In this document: positions 34,441 through 44,541 of the stretch, one piece after another
How the letters are laid out: every line of letters begins with the position of its first letter
How positions within the stretch are numbered: the stretch's first letter is position 1
From: Posidonia oceanica
Taxonomy: Eukaryota > Streptophyta > Magnoliopsida > Alismatales > Posidoniaceae
Length of the DNA: 64,000 bases
Reading direction: 5' to 3'
NCBI GenBank assembly: GCA_037176725.1
Contig: JAZBRS010000020.1
Span: 57,192,001 to 57,256,000 of the forward strand
Notes under the pieces: model-generated
Told to the model about the DNA's origin: nothing
Databases searched by the model: none
What the model saw: only the letters and a program-made list of their open reading frames with translations
Program-made: the position numbers and the translations under genes

Positions 34441-35984
34441 TAGGGCTTGAGAAGAGAAAGAGAAATAAATTTTGCAAGTTAGCTTATGAATTAAATAAAT
34501 GAATAGTGCAAATCAACTTGAAGCATTGCACATGGTTTGAAATAGCCTGCATTGAAATGAAATGCAAACATATGATCCAGTGGGACCCACTGGAGTTTGA
34601 AAACTCTCAACAAAATTCGTATAAGGGGTTAAAGTGTAAATTGCCTAGCAAAATTACAGTTCAGTCCCTAACTTTCGCAGTATTATGCCAATGCCCCACT
34701 GCCCGACAGAAATTGTTATGAACTCCCTGAGTCTGATGATATTGCTAGAATACCCCTCAGGAAGGCAGAATTGCCTCAATGTCCCTTACATTTCTGCAAA
34801 ATTACGCATAGGCCCCTAACTTTTGTAGGAACAATATAAATACATACTCTTCTACTGTATTTGGCAGAGCTCCAATCATGCCTATCACGGACACCAGAGA
34901 CATCTCACAGTGCTCACCGCATCACAAATGCCCTAGAATAGGCAGCATGGCAGCAGTATTTGGCATAATTGCAAGAAAACCCCTACAGTTCAAGGAAATT
35001 GCAAATAAGCCCCTAATTTTCGCAGAAGTGTCATATTTGCCCCAAACTTTGACAAAATCTCAGTTGAGCCCCTCAAAGTCATAAGGGATGCCTCCACGAC
35101 ACCTTGCCAGGCCGCAAAAGCCCAGGACAACTGGTAGAAATTGTAGTGCAAGGGAAAATTGCAAAAAGCTCCTATAGTTTATCAGAATATCAGAGCCTCC
35201 TTAGATTAATGTCGGAACCACCCAGAATATTTCTAGGTAGAGGACTAAGCCATAGCATACATCTGTTGCCACCCAGGTCGGGCAGAATCACCAAGCACCT
35301 TCACTTGGGAAAATTTGCACTAATGCCCCTATCTTTCTGCGAAACAACGGAATGCTCCTTTGGCGCTCTACACAGCTATAGACGTACTCACAGAGTGCCT
35401 CTCTGCTTGATATATCCTTCAGAGCATGCCATGATCAAGTAGAAACATTGCGAGCCCCGTAATTGGGAAAATTGCAGTGACACCCCTCATATTTGGCAAA
35501 ATTGCATATATGCCCCTGCCATATTGAATGTGGATTCCCTTAGAGTAGCAGGCAAGCTAATGAGCAGCCAGGCAGAGATCTGCAACACCCCTATAGACCT
35601 GTAGAACTACAGTGAGTCCCCATCACCTTTCTAGCTTGGTAGAATGGCCAATTGCCCTGCATGATCCCGCAGAAGCCGTAGAATGCCCCTAAGGCGGTGC
35701 GATAGCCGTACACAGCAATCAACAGAATTGCCGGATGACTCTCACAAGAGTCATGGAAGCCTATGAGCATCAACAACGTCACAGCATAGCGGCAGCAAAC
35801 CCTAACCAAGCACAGAATCACAACAGACATCAGCCTAGCCTCATGTGGCAAAGCAGCAAGATACTCCTCACGAGTGTCACAACACATCAGTTCACTCATT
35901 GGGATCAGAAGCAAAGTAGACATTCAAGACACTCCTGTAATTCGACCAGGTATGACATCCAACCTGCTTGCAATTGTGCCCCTT
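34441..35984 (+). repeat. Degenerate TTGCA/CCCCTAACTTT-type repeats (element B)
   Basis: Loose short-period units such as AAAATTACAGTTCAGTCCCTAA and AATTGCATATATGCCCC fill about 34640-35560. They resemble the TTGCA units of the A and D LTRs. The remainder, 35560-35980, has no recognisable feature. Confidence 0.5.
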
Positions 35985-36790
35985 CCTACGCGACTTTGTT
36001 CGGACGGACAGAGTCCCGTTGTTTGGTTCCTCGAGCCTGACGGACAAGGACGAACTTGTTTTCCTTCGCAATTTCGTTCGGTCAGACGAAGTCCCGTTGC
36101 TTGTTTACTCGTTCGGATGGACGAGGACCAGGCTTGTTTTCCTTCGCAATTTCATTCGATCAGACGGAGTCCTGTTGCCCTGGTTCCTCAAGCCTGAAGG
36201 ACAAGGACCAACTTGTTTTCCTTTGTGACTTCGTTTGGACAGACGAAGTCCCATTGTCCTACTTCCTCGTTCGGACGAACGAGGACCAGCTTCCTTCCTT
36301 TGTGATTTTGTTTGGACGAACGAAGTCCCGTTGTCCTGGTTCCTCATTTGGATGGACATGAACCAGCTTCCTTCCTTCGCGATTTCGTTCGGACGGACAA
36401 AGTCCCGTTGCCTTGGTTCCTCATTTGGAAGGACGAGGACCAGCTTGTCTCCCTTCACGATTTTGTTTGGACAGACGGAGTCCCATTGCCCTGGTTCCTC
36501 GAGCCTGAAGGACGAGGACCAGCTTGTTTTCCTTCGTGATTTCATTCAGACAGACGAGGACCAGCTTGTCTTCTTCGTGATTTCGTTCGGTCGGACAGAG
36601 TCCCATTGCCCTGGTTCCTCAAGCCTGAAGGATGAGGACCAGCTTGTCTTCCTTCACGACTTCGTTTGGACAGACGAAGTCCCGTTGCTTGGTTCCTCAC
36701 TCGAACAGACGAGGACCAGCTTGTCTGCATTCACGACTTCGTTCGGACAGACGAAGTCCCGTTGTTTGGTTCCCCATGCCGGACGGACGA
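35985..36790 (+). repeat. Tandem array of GACTTCG...CGAAGTC hairpin units (element B)
   Basis: About 9-10 units of roughly 80-90 bp containing GATTTCGTTCGGACAGACGA plus AGTCCCGTTG and a GGACGAGGACCAGCTTG part. The arms ACTTCGT and ACGAAGT can pair around an 8 base loop. Long frames on both strands here are repeat artefacts. Element A has one diverged unit at 17229-17260. Confidence 0.85.
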
Positions 36791-37658
36791 GGACCAGGTG
36801 CACCCTTTTTTGGGCTGGTATCCCCAACTACCTGGATGACATCCATCAAATGTCTTGCTCCCCAGTCAACGGGTCCGATGGCTTGCCATCCCCTTTCCGC
36901 GTCTTGATGCCAGGGACACCTCAGCTGCCTTCTGGTATCATGGCCCTCTTCTTTCGAGTTGATATCCCAAACTACTCGGATGACATCCGTCAAATGTCTA
37001 GCTTTTTGGTCGATATGTCCGAAACTTATTTGGCGCTTTTCTTCGGGCTGGTACCCTTAACTACCCGGATGACATCCGTCATGCTGTCTTCCTCTCCAAT
37101 TAGTAGGTCCGAGGCTTACCAGACCATGCCCCTTCTTTTCGGATTGATAGCCCTAACTATCTGGCGATGAGTCCATCAACTTATCATGCCCCTTCTCACT
37201 ACATGTCATTGCATCACATCCAGTTGCATCACATTGCATCCACATGACCATCGCATTATGCCCCGCATTCTCATCATCATCATTGCATGACCAGCATCAT
37301 AGGCTAGGCATCACATGCACACCATCATCATCGCTTAGAGCCACACAGAGCTCAGCGAACATCCTCATCGAGCCACACAGAGCTCAGCGAGCATCAGCAT
37401 CATCATTGCTTAGAGCCGCACAGAGCTCAATGCACAACATCAGCATAAGCATGCATCACCTGCACACACACCTAGCGAAGTTAGAGCATTCGCATCAGCA
37501 CTTGCATTTCGGCGATGAGTCATGACTTTCAGTGCATCCGTCAAATAAATGACTCATTGCCAACAGCAACATCACTCTCCCGTGGACTCAGGTGGGGTGT
37601 CCTATCAACCCTGAGCGTCGGTCTCGATTCCCTCAACCTCGCTTAGGGAGGGTCATCT
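36791..37658 (+). other. Element B 3' untranslated region and polypurine tract
   Basis: Non-coding. It holds GGGCTGGTA(T/C)CC spacers (36811, 37048), single copies of the two units amplified in A (GATTGATAGCCCTAACTATC at 37142 and GATGAGTCCATCAACTTATC at 37166), three short repeats around AGAGCCACACAGAGCTCAGC (37337-37435), and the PPT-like AGGGAGGGTCATC directly before the LTR at 37659. Confidence 0.65.
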
Positions 37659-39995
37659 GTAGACACCCCAATTTTGCAGTCACTCATCGGCGAATTTCTC
37701 CGGAAGAAGGTGCTCTAGTCGCGGTGGACCCCACAACTTCACTAAACCCAACCTAACACCCCAAACCAAACCCAACCTAACACCCCAAACCTCACCAAAA
37801 CCTTAAACCTATCCATGACCACAAAGCCCAAAACCCGTTGATGGTCTAAACACCCTTCGAACAAGCCTAAGATTCATGCAACAGACTTTGCAATAGGTCA
37901 ACTGCGGCTTATAACCACTTGAGACTGCCACTGACAGGAATCTTTGCATGCTTCTGCTGGCTCGTACCGCGGTTTCCATGCGCATTTGCCCTGTGTCAGT
38001 AGCAGCATCTAAAAGGGTCATTCGGTCCATGCACATTTGGATCATTGATTCCTTGCTCTTCATTGGTCCCATGGATCTAGGCGTGAACCTCGATGTGCCT
38101 TGACCATCGTACCCTCGTCCCAAAACCAAAATCCCCATCTAATCCCATCACTTAAATCTCAGCCACCCCTTTTAAATTCTGTTAACAACCAATGATATCC
38201 ATGCATCCCCACTTCCATAAAACCGATCTCCTTCTCTGGCAAGAGGTCTCTCTTGGCACTCTTGGACTCTCTTGGCCTCCTCTGAGCTCACTGCACTCCC
38301 AACTCTCATTTCCACTGCTCTGGCCCCATTGCATCCCCGAGCAACCGCAGTCGTAGACCACCTCCCTGTCCAACACCCAATTCCGAGAGCCACCACCAAA
38401 AGCAACCCATCTCCACCACCAGAGCCTCCCATTGAGCCTGTGTGAGTGAGAGCATCTGATCCAGAGTGTTGCCCAGACTGCCGTCTCCTCCTTTGTCGTC
38501 AACCGAGCGCCGCCTTCTGGAAGAACACAGTTGCCATTGGGAGACATCTCTGGTTGCACCCGCAGGTAAGTCGCTCGCTCCCTAACCTAGAATTCATCTC
38601 TTCTATGCAGTGGATATTCCTACTTGCGTGAATTACCTATTTATTTGTGCGATTTCTCTCTGGTTTGCTGTCGTTTCTTTGTCCGGCGATGGGTTCGCCA
38701 CCCACACGAGGCCAACGGCCGTTAAGTGCGTGGCTTGGCCCATCCTGGTGCACATTGTCTTTCTCCGCATTGCATTATCGTTTCTTACCTCTCCTCCACC
38801 CTCCAGTGCGCTCCAGAGGGGCACTCGGGTTCACGGCCACTGCCATGGCCGGTGGAGCTCGAGAAGCTCTGGCGCAACCAAACGGGGACGGGGAGGAGCA
38901 ACTGCCGTTTCATTCCATTTGCACAGCATCGTCATCACTTCCTCACTCCTTCCCAACACTCCATGATGCTCCAGAGGCATCCCTCTGAGCTCGTGGCCTC
39001 TCGCATGGCTGGCCAAGCTCAAGAAGTGCCGGCGTCAATTGGCGAGGATGGGGGGAGTCGCATCTCACACCACTCAGTTTTTGCATTGCATCATTCTCTT
39101 CCCCTCAGACCACCATGAGCCACGTAGAGGTTTCAAAGGTCACCGGCCCTCTCCCTAGCCATCAGACCTCCGAAACGCCGGCAATGACCCAACAGAGGTG
39201 GGGAAGATGATTCAGGCATCCCTCATGTAGGATTCTTGCATGGTTTTACTCATGGATGTTCAATCTTGCTCAATCGATGATTTCCTGATGGTTTCGAATT
39301 GACTTAGACATGCAATTGTGCGATGAAAGTTCACTGTCTGAAAGCAACCTAGTACGTTTGTTTGTACCGATGCCTTGTCCCGTTTGTTGGTCCCGCAGAC
39401 TCGTACCGTGTATTTCCAAGATCCAGAACAGTGAATAGAGCATTGATTTGATGTTTGCATTGCTTCTTTCTTGGTATATCTGCTTCTGATCTGATTCCCT
39501 GGCATGTTTTACAAGTGCACCATAGCATCATGGCATCAAGCATTCAATTTTAGCACATATCCAATAGCATACATCATTTGCAAGCATGTATCATGTTGCC
39601 TCTTGGCATATAGTATTTGGCATTTATTTGCCAACATAGCCACACATTTGAGCAGAATGGCCTAGAAAGACCGACTCATTCGGGCACATGAGGGTACCTA
39701 ACCCCTTCCCCATGCATAACAGGAGTCCTTGCCCTTTCTCTGAACCACAATGACCTTGTGTCGCATCCATTTGGGATGGATTATCATGTTTTCAAATCGC
39801 AATGTTTATTTGCATGTCCCTCGCATCCAATTTTCCTCGTCTTCCGGTTTTCAAATAGACTAGGTGTCGACTCTATTTCTTTTTTTATCTTTTCCCTTCG
39901 CTTTCGCCTTCTAGTGTTTTCATTGAGTTGAGTCCTCCTCGGATGCACCGCTTTGCCATGACCAATGACTTTTAGGCCCTCGGCCGACCGCGACA
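37659..39995 (+). mobile_element. Element B 3' LTR (about 2.3 kb)
   Basis: It starts TGTAGACACCCC after the PPT and ends near GACCGCGACA (39995; uncertain by a few bases). It contains the conserved block in diverged form (39660-39750) and a GTGTCGACTCT relic of the PBS core at 39867. It is much shorter than the A and D LTRs, lacking their 30 bp array and long A-rich part. Beyond it the sequence continues as element C's spacer. Confidence 0.72.
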
Positions 39996-41600
39996 CTTGT
40001 CACACATACATAGCATAAATAAAAGCATCATTAGCACTAGCATAATAATCACTCGATGACGAAAATAGAAAAGCTATCCTGCTTTGGAAGGGGTTTGTTC
40101 CTTCTCAGTTGACACTACCTAGATGTCCTAGCAAGTGAGGGAGCTACCACCCATCGAGAGCAGGGCGAAGTGCCCAAACTCCTCTAGGGACATGCACCTC
40201 CAGAGGGAGATAAAATGATAGGGCGTGAGCGAGAGCATGAGCAAAAAAGATATATCATGGAAAGGGCAAAAGAAATAGGAGGATAGAAGGCATAGATAGA
40301 AGCTAGCCCCATAAAGAGAGGCGAGCAGAGCAGCCCTATCCCTACGACATACCTTGGAAAGGAGTCAAAGCATGCACCTGGCAAGCCCACATTTCTAGAG
40401 GAACTAGCCACCCCTTTCTTGCAGCAAAAGTTCCCCAACACTAGACTAGGCATTTATTACCTCCAAACCAGGGATAGAGTGAACCTATACGCCTATGAGG
40501 GAGCAAAAGAAAATGGAAATATGCAAAAGAGTAGGTATAGGGCCCCAAGGAGTTTGGCATGGAGACTATTCTACCGCACTACCAAGCATGCCACCATCCG
40601 AGCAACACCACCCATTCCAAAGAGCCACCTACAGTTTAGGAAACCGGGTAGGCTCTTGTGAGTCCAAGACTCCTCCTCTCCTTTGCAGTAGGTATTAAAA
40701 GCTTTCCAAATACTGAGGACGATAGGAAATCGCATAAATTATTCATTCATTCATTAGCAGTAATCATTCCTCTTTTCTCTCCCACTCCACTTTGCAAGGC
40801 TTCGCTCAATTCTTAACCAAGGGCATGTCAGCTGCCTTTTCAGTTAGAAATTTAGCAGAGGATACCTTCAACCAGGGGCATGCCAGCTGTCTTTTGGCTG
40901 AGACCCCTAGCATTTAACCAAGGGCATGTCAACTACTTTTTGGATAAACATGCTGGGCCAGTACTTCTACCAGGGGTATGCCAACTGCCTTCAAGTCAGA
41001 TAGGCACACGAAGATACCAGCCAACATGGACCAACCGCAGTGGAGCTCTCCGAATCAGTACTTGTCCACTGTCTTCCTATCCAAGCACATGCCAGCATGA
41101 CTATCAGAACAAGTTGAATAGAATCTGCAAATCAAGATCAGAGTTCCCCGTCAGCTAGATGATGACTGTCCTACGTGCAGAATAGCAATGCAGGCATAGC
41201 AGCAATCCTTCGACAGGGATAATGATCATGGCCCAACCAAGGAGTTCTTGGGCCCCAGCAGGAGGAGAGCAGCAGCTTGACAGTCGAACTAACAGATGAC
41301 TGCCTTGAATATCTGCCGCATAATCCAATCACATAATCCTAGCACGAAACACAGGCACGAATAGCTGGAGCATTTTATGCAGATTCAGAGCAGACAAAGC
41401 TTTTAGCAGTCCAATCTGTCTTGCCACACTTCTAACATCCAAGATGATTAGCATGTAAGCACCAAAAAATTATGGGTGAGCGAGAAATGTAAAAACACTA
41501 CATTGTTTAAGCCTTTGGTTGGATCACATATTCTGTTACAAGCATGAAGGCTCCTACAATATCCTAGTGCACCCAGAACGCAAAACAAATGGTGGGACAG
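39996..41600 (+). mobile_element. Element C fragment, post-integrase spacer
   Basis: It aligns with B 27310-28260 (GATGACGAAAATAG... AGTGAGGGAGCTACCACCC). B's LTR ends inside this alignment, so B appears to have inserted into C's spacer. Repeat units with AACCAAGGGCATGTCAACT occur at 40815-41010. No gene is visible. Confidence 0.7.
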
Positions 41601-42834
41601 TCAGCTGTCAGAGCTAGTCCATGCCATCTTTGAGCTCCCAGCATCGCAAAACATAGCAGTGCCACGCGGAATCTCACTGACAGGCCATGTCTCTTGCATC
41701 TGCACCTCATACTCAGGAGTGTAGCCATAGCCTTTCATCATAGCAATGTTGGAGGAATGGACACCACAATGCAACAAGCGAGACAACTCTGTCATCACAT
41801 CAATAGAGTTAAGTGGATACAGCTTGAAGAAGTCGGGCATCGGGCTCTGCTTAAATGCATTCTAGCAGAAGCCAAATTGGTGCATCACGCGGATGGGGTG
41901 GTACTCAACTCCCATGGTGAATCCTAGTAGAACAATCAAATACATGTCGTGGTCATTGAAAAAAACAAGAAAGGGCTCTGCAGTAGACAGGATGATGCGC
42001 TAGGTCACCCCATCCTCGGTCAAACACGCCAATTTCTTATACATCTCACAGATGCCAGGGATGGTCCGAGAATGGCCGACTCTGTAATAAGTCTCAAAAG
42101 CAGAACGCTGGGGATGTAGAATCTCTATCCCCATATGACCAGCAAGCCAAACCGAAAGGAGAAAATATCAGCCACAATTAAATGCATAACAGAATGGCAA
42201 GACAATGGCAGTAGTAGTAGCATTATACCTGCACCATGGCTCCGCAGTCGTAAAAGTGTCGGAAGCGATACAACACGCGGACCAATCCACGGAAAGTCTC
42301 GGCTAGGATAACAGGCGCTAGATCTATCTACCAAGTCACCATGGCTAGTGCAATCTCAGCCACCTCAATGGCTACTATCGTCCTACCATGGTTGAAGACC
42401 AACTCTCCCAAGAAGAGAATAACAAAGCTGCGTAGCCATAGATCGTCATCGAGTACGGCACGCTTCTGGGCCACCTCAACGAAATATTCCAAGCGCAGCA
42501 TGGGAATCGAACCAACGGTGCATATCAGACGGCGCCTACATTCATCAAATGAGAGGCTTGTCAACCAGTTCAGAACTGACGCACAATCGTCGCTGTGGAT
42601 GTGGATTTGGGGGTGTTGGATGAAGACGTCGGCGCCTCCACTTTCCTCGACTACTGTTGTGATCGCCACTTGTCGATTTGTAAAGTCGGCTAACAAGGTG
42701 CCTATGGGAGATGCAGTTGTGGTTGTGGTGTGGATCCTCGGTTTCACTGGATCGATGGTAGGATGTCGTCCAATGGCGTCCTCGTGTTACGTGATGTGTA
42801 TTCCTTCCTTCAAAACAAACAAACAAATCTAGAT
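41601..42834 (-). pseudogene. Antisense DUF7745-like gene with intron (element C)
   Basis: Reverse strand. Motifs: SVLNWLTSLS, RRLICTVGSIPMLRLEYF, DDDLWLRSFVILFLGELVFNHGRTIVAIEVAEIALAMVTW (in parts), then after the intron GVEYHPIRVMHQFG and MPDFFKLYPLNS...LLHCGVHSS, ending near SSDS at 41601. It aligns with B's antisense copy and A's sense copy. The intron (42228-42153) keeps its GT donor but the acceptor reads CG instead of AG. The 5' part beyond about 42600 (reverse) is not homologous to B, and the gene is cut by LTR F. Confidence 0.62.
42153..42228 (-). other. 76 bp decayed intron in antisense DUF7745-like gene (C)
   Basis: Reverse strand: GTGCAG|GTATAATG ... CTCCTTTCG|GTTTGGC. It is at the same position as the 74 bp intron in B. 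The acceptor dinucleotide has mutated. Confidence 0.65.
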
Positions 42835-43233
42835 TAGTTCAGGCGTGTAGCAAATAATCTAACGGAAATAATGAAAGGCATAAATAAACGGAAATGATAC
42901 TAACTGGGGGTGGTTCCCCGCATGCATATGCTATGGGGCTATCTAAGGAATGCAATAATGTAATAAAAAAGTAGAGATTGGAACAAATACTCCCTTCACC
43001 CTCTAGGTTGTATGCTGTGGAATGAGGAAGCGGAGGCACGGACAGAGCTCTAGAGGCTATGGATCTCTAGGATCTAGGTTTTTCTCATAGGAATTTGGCA
43101 GAGTGGGGCTGGGGATCTCTTAGAATCTCTCATCTATAGCACTTAAGGGGTCTCTCACAAGCTCTCCCTCTCAGATTAAAAGCCTCTCCAAAATTCTAAA
43201 AAGCCTCCTCCCTGAAGCTCTAGAGCTAGGGGG

Positions 43234-43241
43234 TATTTATA
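43234..43241 (-). promoter_or_regulatory. TATA box of element F LTR
   Basis: Reverse strand TATAAATA, followed by a C-rich start region and a GAGAGG-rich leader. It sits about 1.3 kb into the LTR, a plausible core promoter. Confidence 0.5.
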
Positions 43242-44157
43242 GAATGTTAGGGCATCAAATTTCGTGGGAGGTCGAGTGGATATTTTCTAGATATTAAATT
43301 AAATATAAATTTAAATTTTAAGATTTTAAATCAGATATTTATTCTTGTCGCCACAAGGAGAGGTGACAAGCCTTGATTTCATCCATCTCGTCGCCACTCC
43401 AAGAGGTGACAGGAAGGCAGATATTTTAAAAAGTAGCCACAAAACTCGGCGACAAGCGCAGATATTTCATTTCTGTTGGCGCAGAAAGTTAAATAAAATA
43501 TCTATTGAAGCTAGTCACCTGTCAGTGTGGCCTCGAGTTATAAAGATCCAAATAAAATCCCAAACTGATTAGTTACGATTCTAGGGGTCTCATCCTTTGA
43601 CTTAGTTTAAATTCGTAACTACTTGAACATTCAAGATTTATCTTTATTTTTAAATGTGATTTTGAAATAAAATAAGCTATAATATTAAAAAAAACGTGAT
43701 AATTAACTCAAAACCTTGTTTTAACCAAAATAAAGATATATTATTTTAAAATTAACATCATCCATTTTTCTAGAGTTTTCTAGAATTTTCCTTAATTAGT
43801 TGCTAAGATATATATGATATATCATATATTTAAGTGCTAGGAAAATCATAGAAATATTATTAATTATGGGAAAAAATGTTATAATATTTTATAAAAGAAA
43901 CCCATATATTATATTAAAGTACAGGATGACAAAACATCACGTGAGAGGTCCCGAGGGATGCCAGTCGCTGATGATACTGCCGGTGAGTCTCGTCGCCACT
44001 CACACTGGCAACGAGCTCAGTCGCCTCTAAGGCAGGCAACGAGCTAGTCTTTTGCAGTTTCCCCTTATCTTTTATATTAAATCGAGGAGATGCGTTAAAA
44101 GTCCAGAATAACTCAAAAATTCCATAAAATCATAAAAACATGTTATTTAACATTAAA

Positions 44158-44390
44158 ATACTCAAATCTGCCACTAATTCGAGTACAACTAGAATATTAA
44201 CTCTACCACAGCTAATAAACTCGCATTAAATAATGTTAAAGGTACTTAAACTTGCCACTAGTTTGAGTAGAATGAGAGTGTTAGCTCTACCATAGCTAAC
44301 AGACTCAGATCAAGAAAAGTGTTCAAGGTACTCAAACTTGCCACTAGTTTGAGTGTGTTAGCTCTGCTACAGCTAACGACCTTGACTCAA
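44158..44390. repeat. Three tandem double-hairpin units in LTR F
   Basis: Units of about 65-90 bp. The middle and last contain ACTCAAACT...AGTTTGAGT (7 base loop; 9 bp stem perfect in the last unit) followed by GTTAGCT...AGCTAAC (7 bp stem). The first unit is more diverged. Confidence 0.75.
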
Positions 44391-44529
44391 GTAAAATCAA
44401 GTAATGTTCTTAAATAAATTATGGAAAAACTGGAAAATGTGTTTGAAGTCCTTAGTTATGTGATTTAGGGTGCCTCAAAGGTTCCTATCCTTAATTAACT
44501 CTTGGAAATGTGAAAATGGGATATCTACA

Positions 44530-44541
44530 GATGCCCCTCCT
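44530..44541 (-). promoter_or_regulatory. Polypurine tract of element F
   Basis: Reverse strand AGGAGGGGCATC immediately before TGTAGAT. It is the cleanest PPT in the window. Confidence 0.7.

Larger units (their letters stand above)
42846..44529 (-). mobile_element. Element F 3' LTR (reverse strand, about 1.7 kb)
   Basis: On the reverse strand it starts TGTAGATATCCC directly after a PPT (AGGAGGGGCATC) and probably ends GCTACA at 42846. A TATAAATA box is present, and three tandem double-hairpin units lie in its upstream half. It lacks the conserved block of the A/B/D LTRs, so F belongs to another family, though the PPT/LTR junction is of Tat type. The left end is inferred from TG...CA only. 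Confidence 0.6.

Noticed and set aside
36235..37170. Frame of 311 codons over B's array
   Set aside because: Repeat artefact; units are about 80-90 bp with imperfect length and frames exist on both strands.
42640..42834. Possible Copia protease remnant on the + strand (VVVWILGFTGS and VLRDV-like words)
   Set aside because: Too short and needs frameshifts to fit; kept only as an unexplained 5' end of C's antisense gene.
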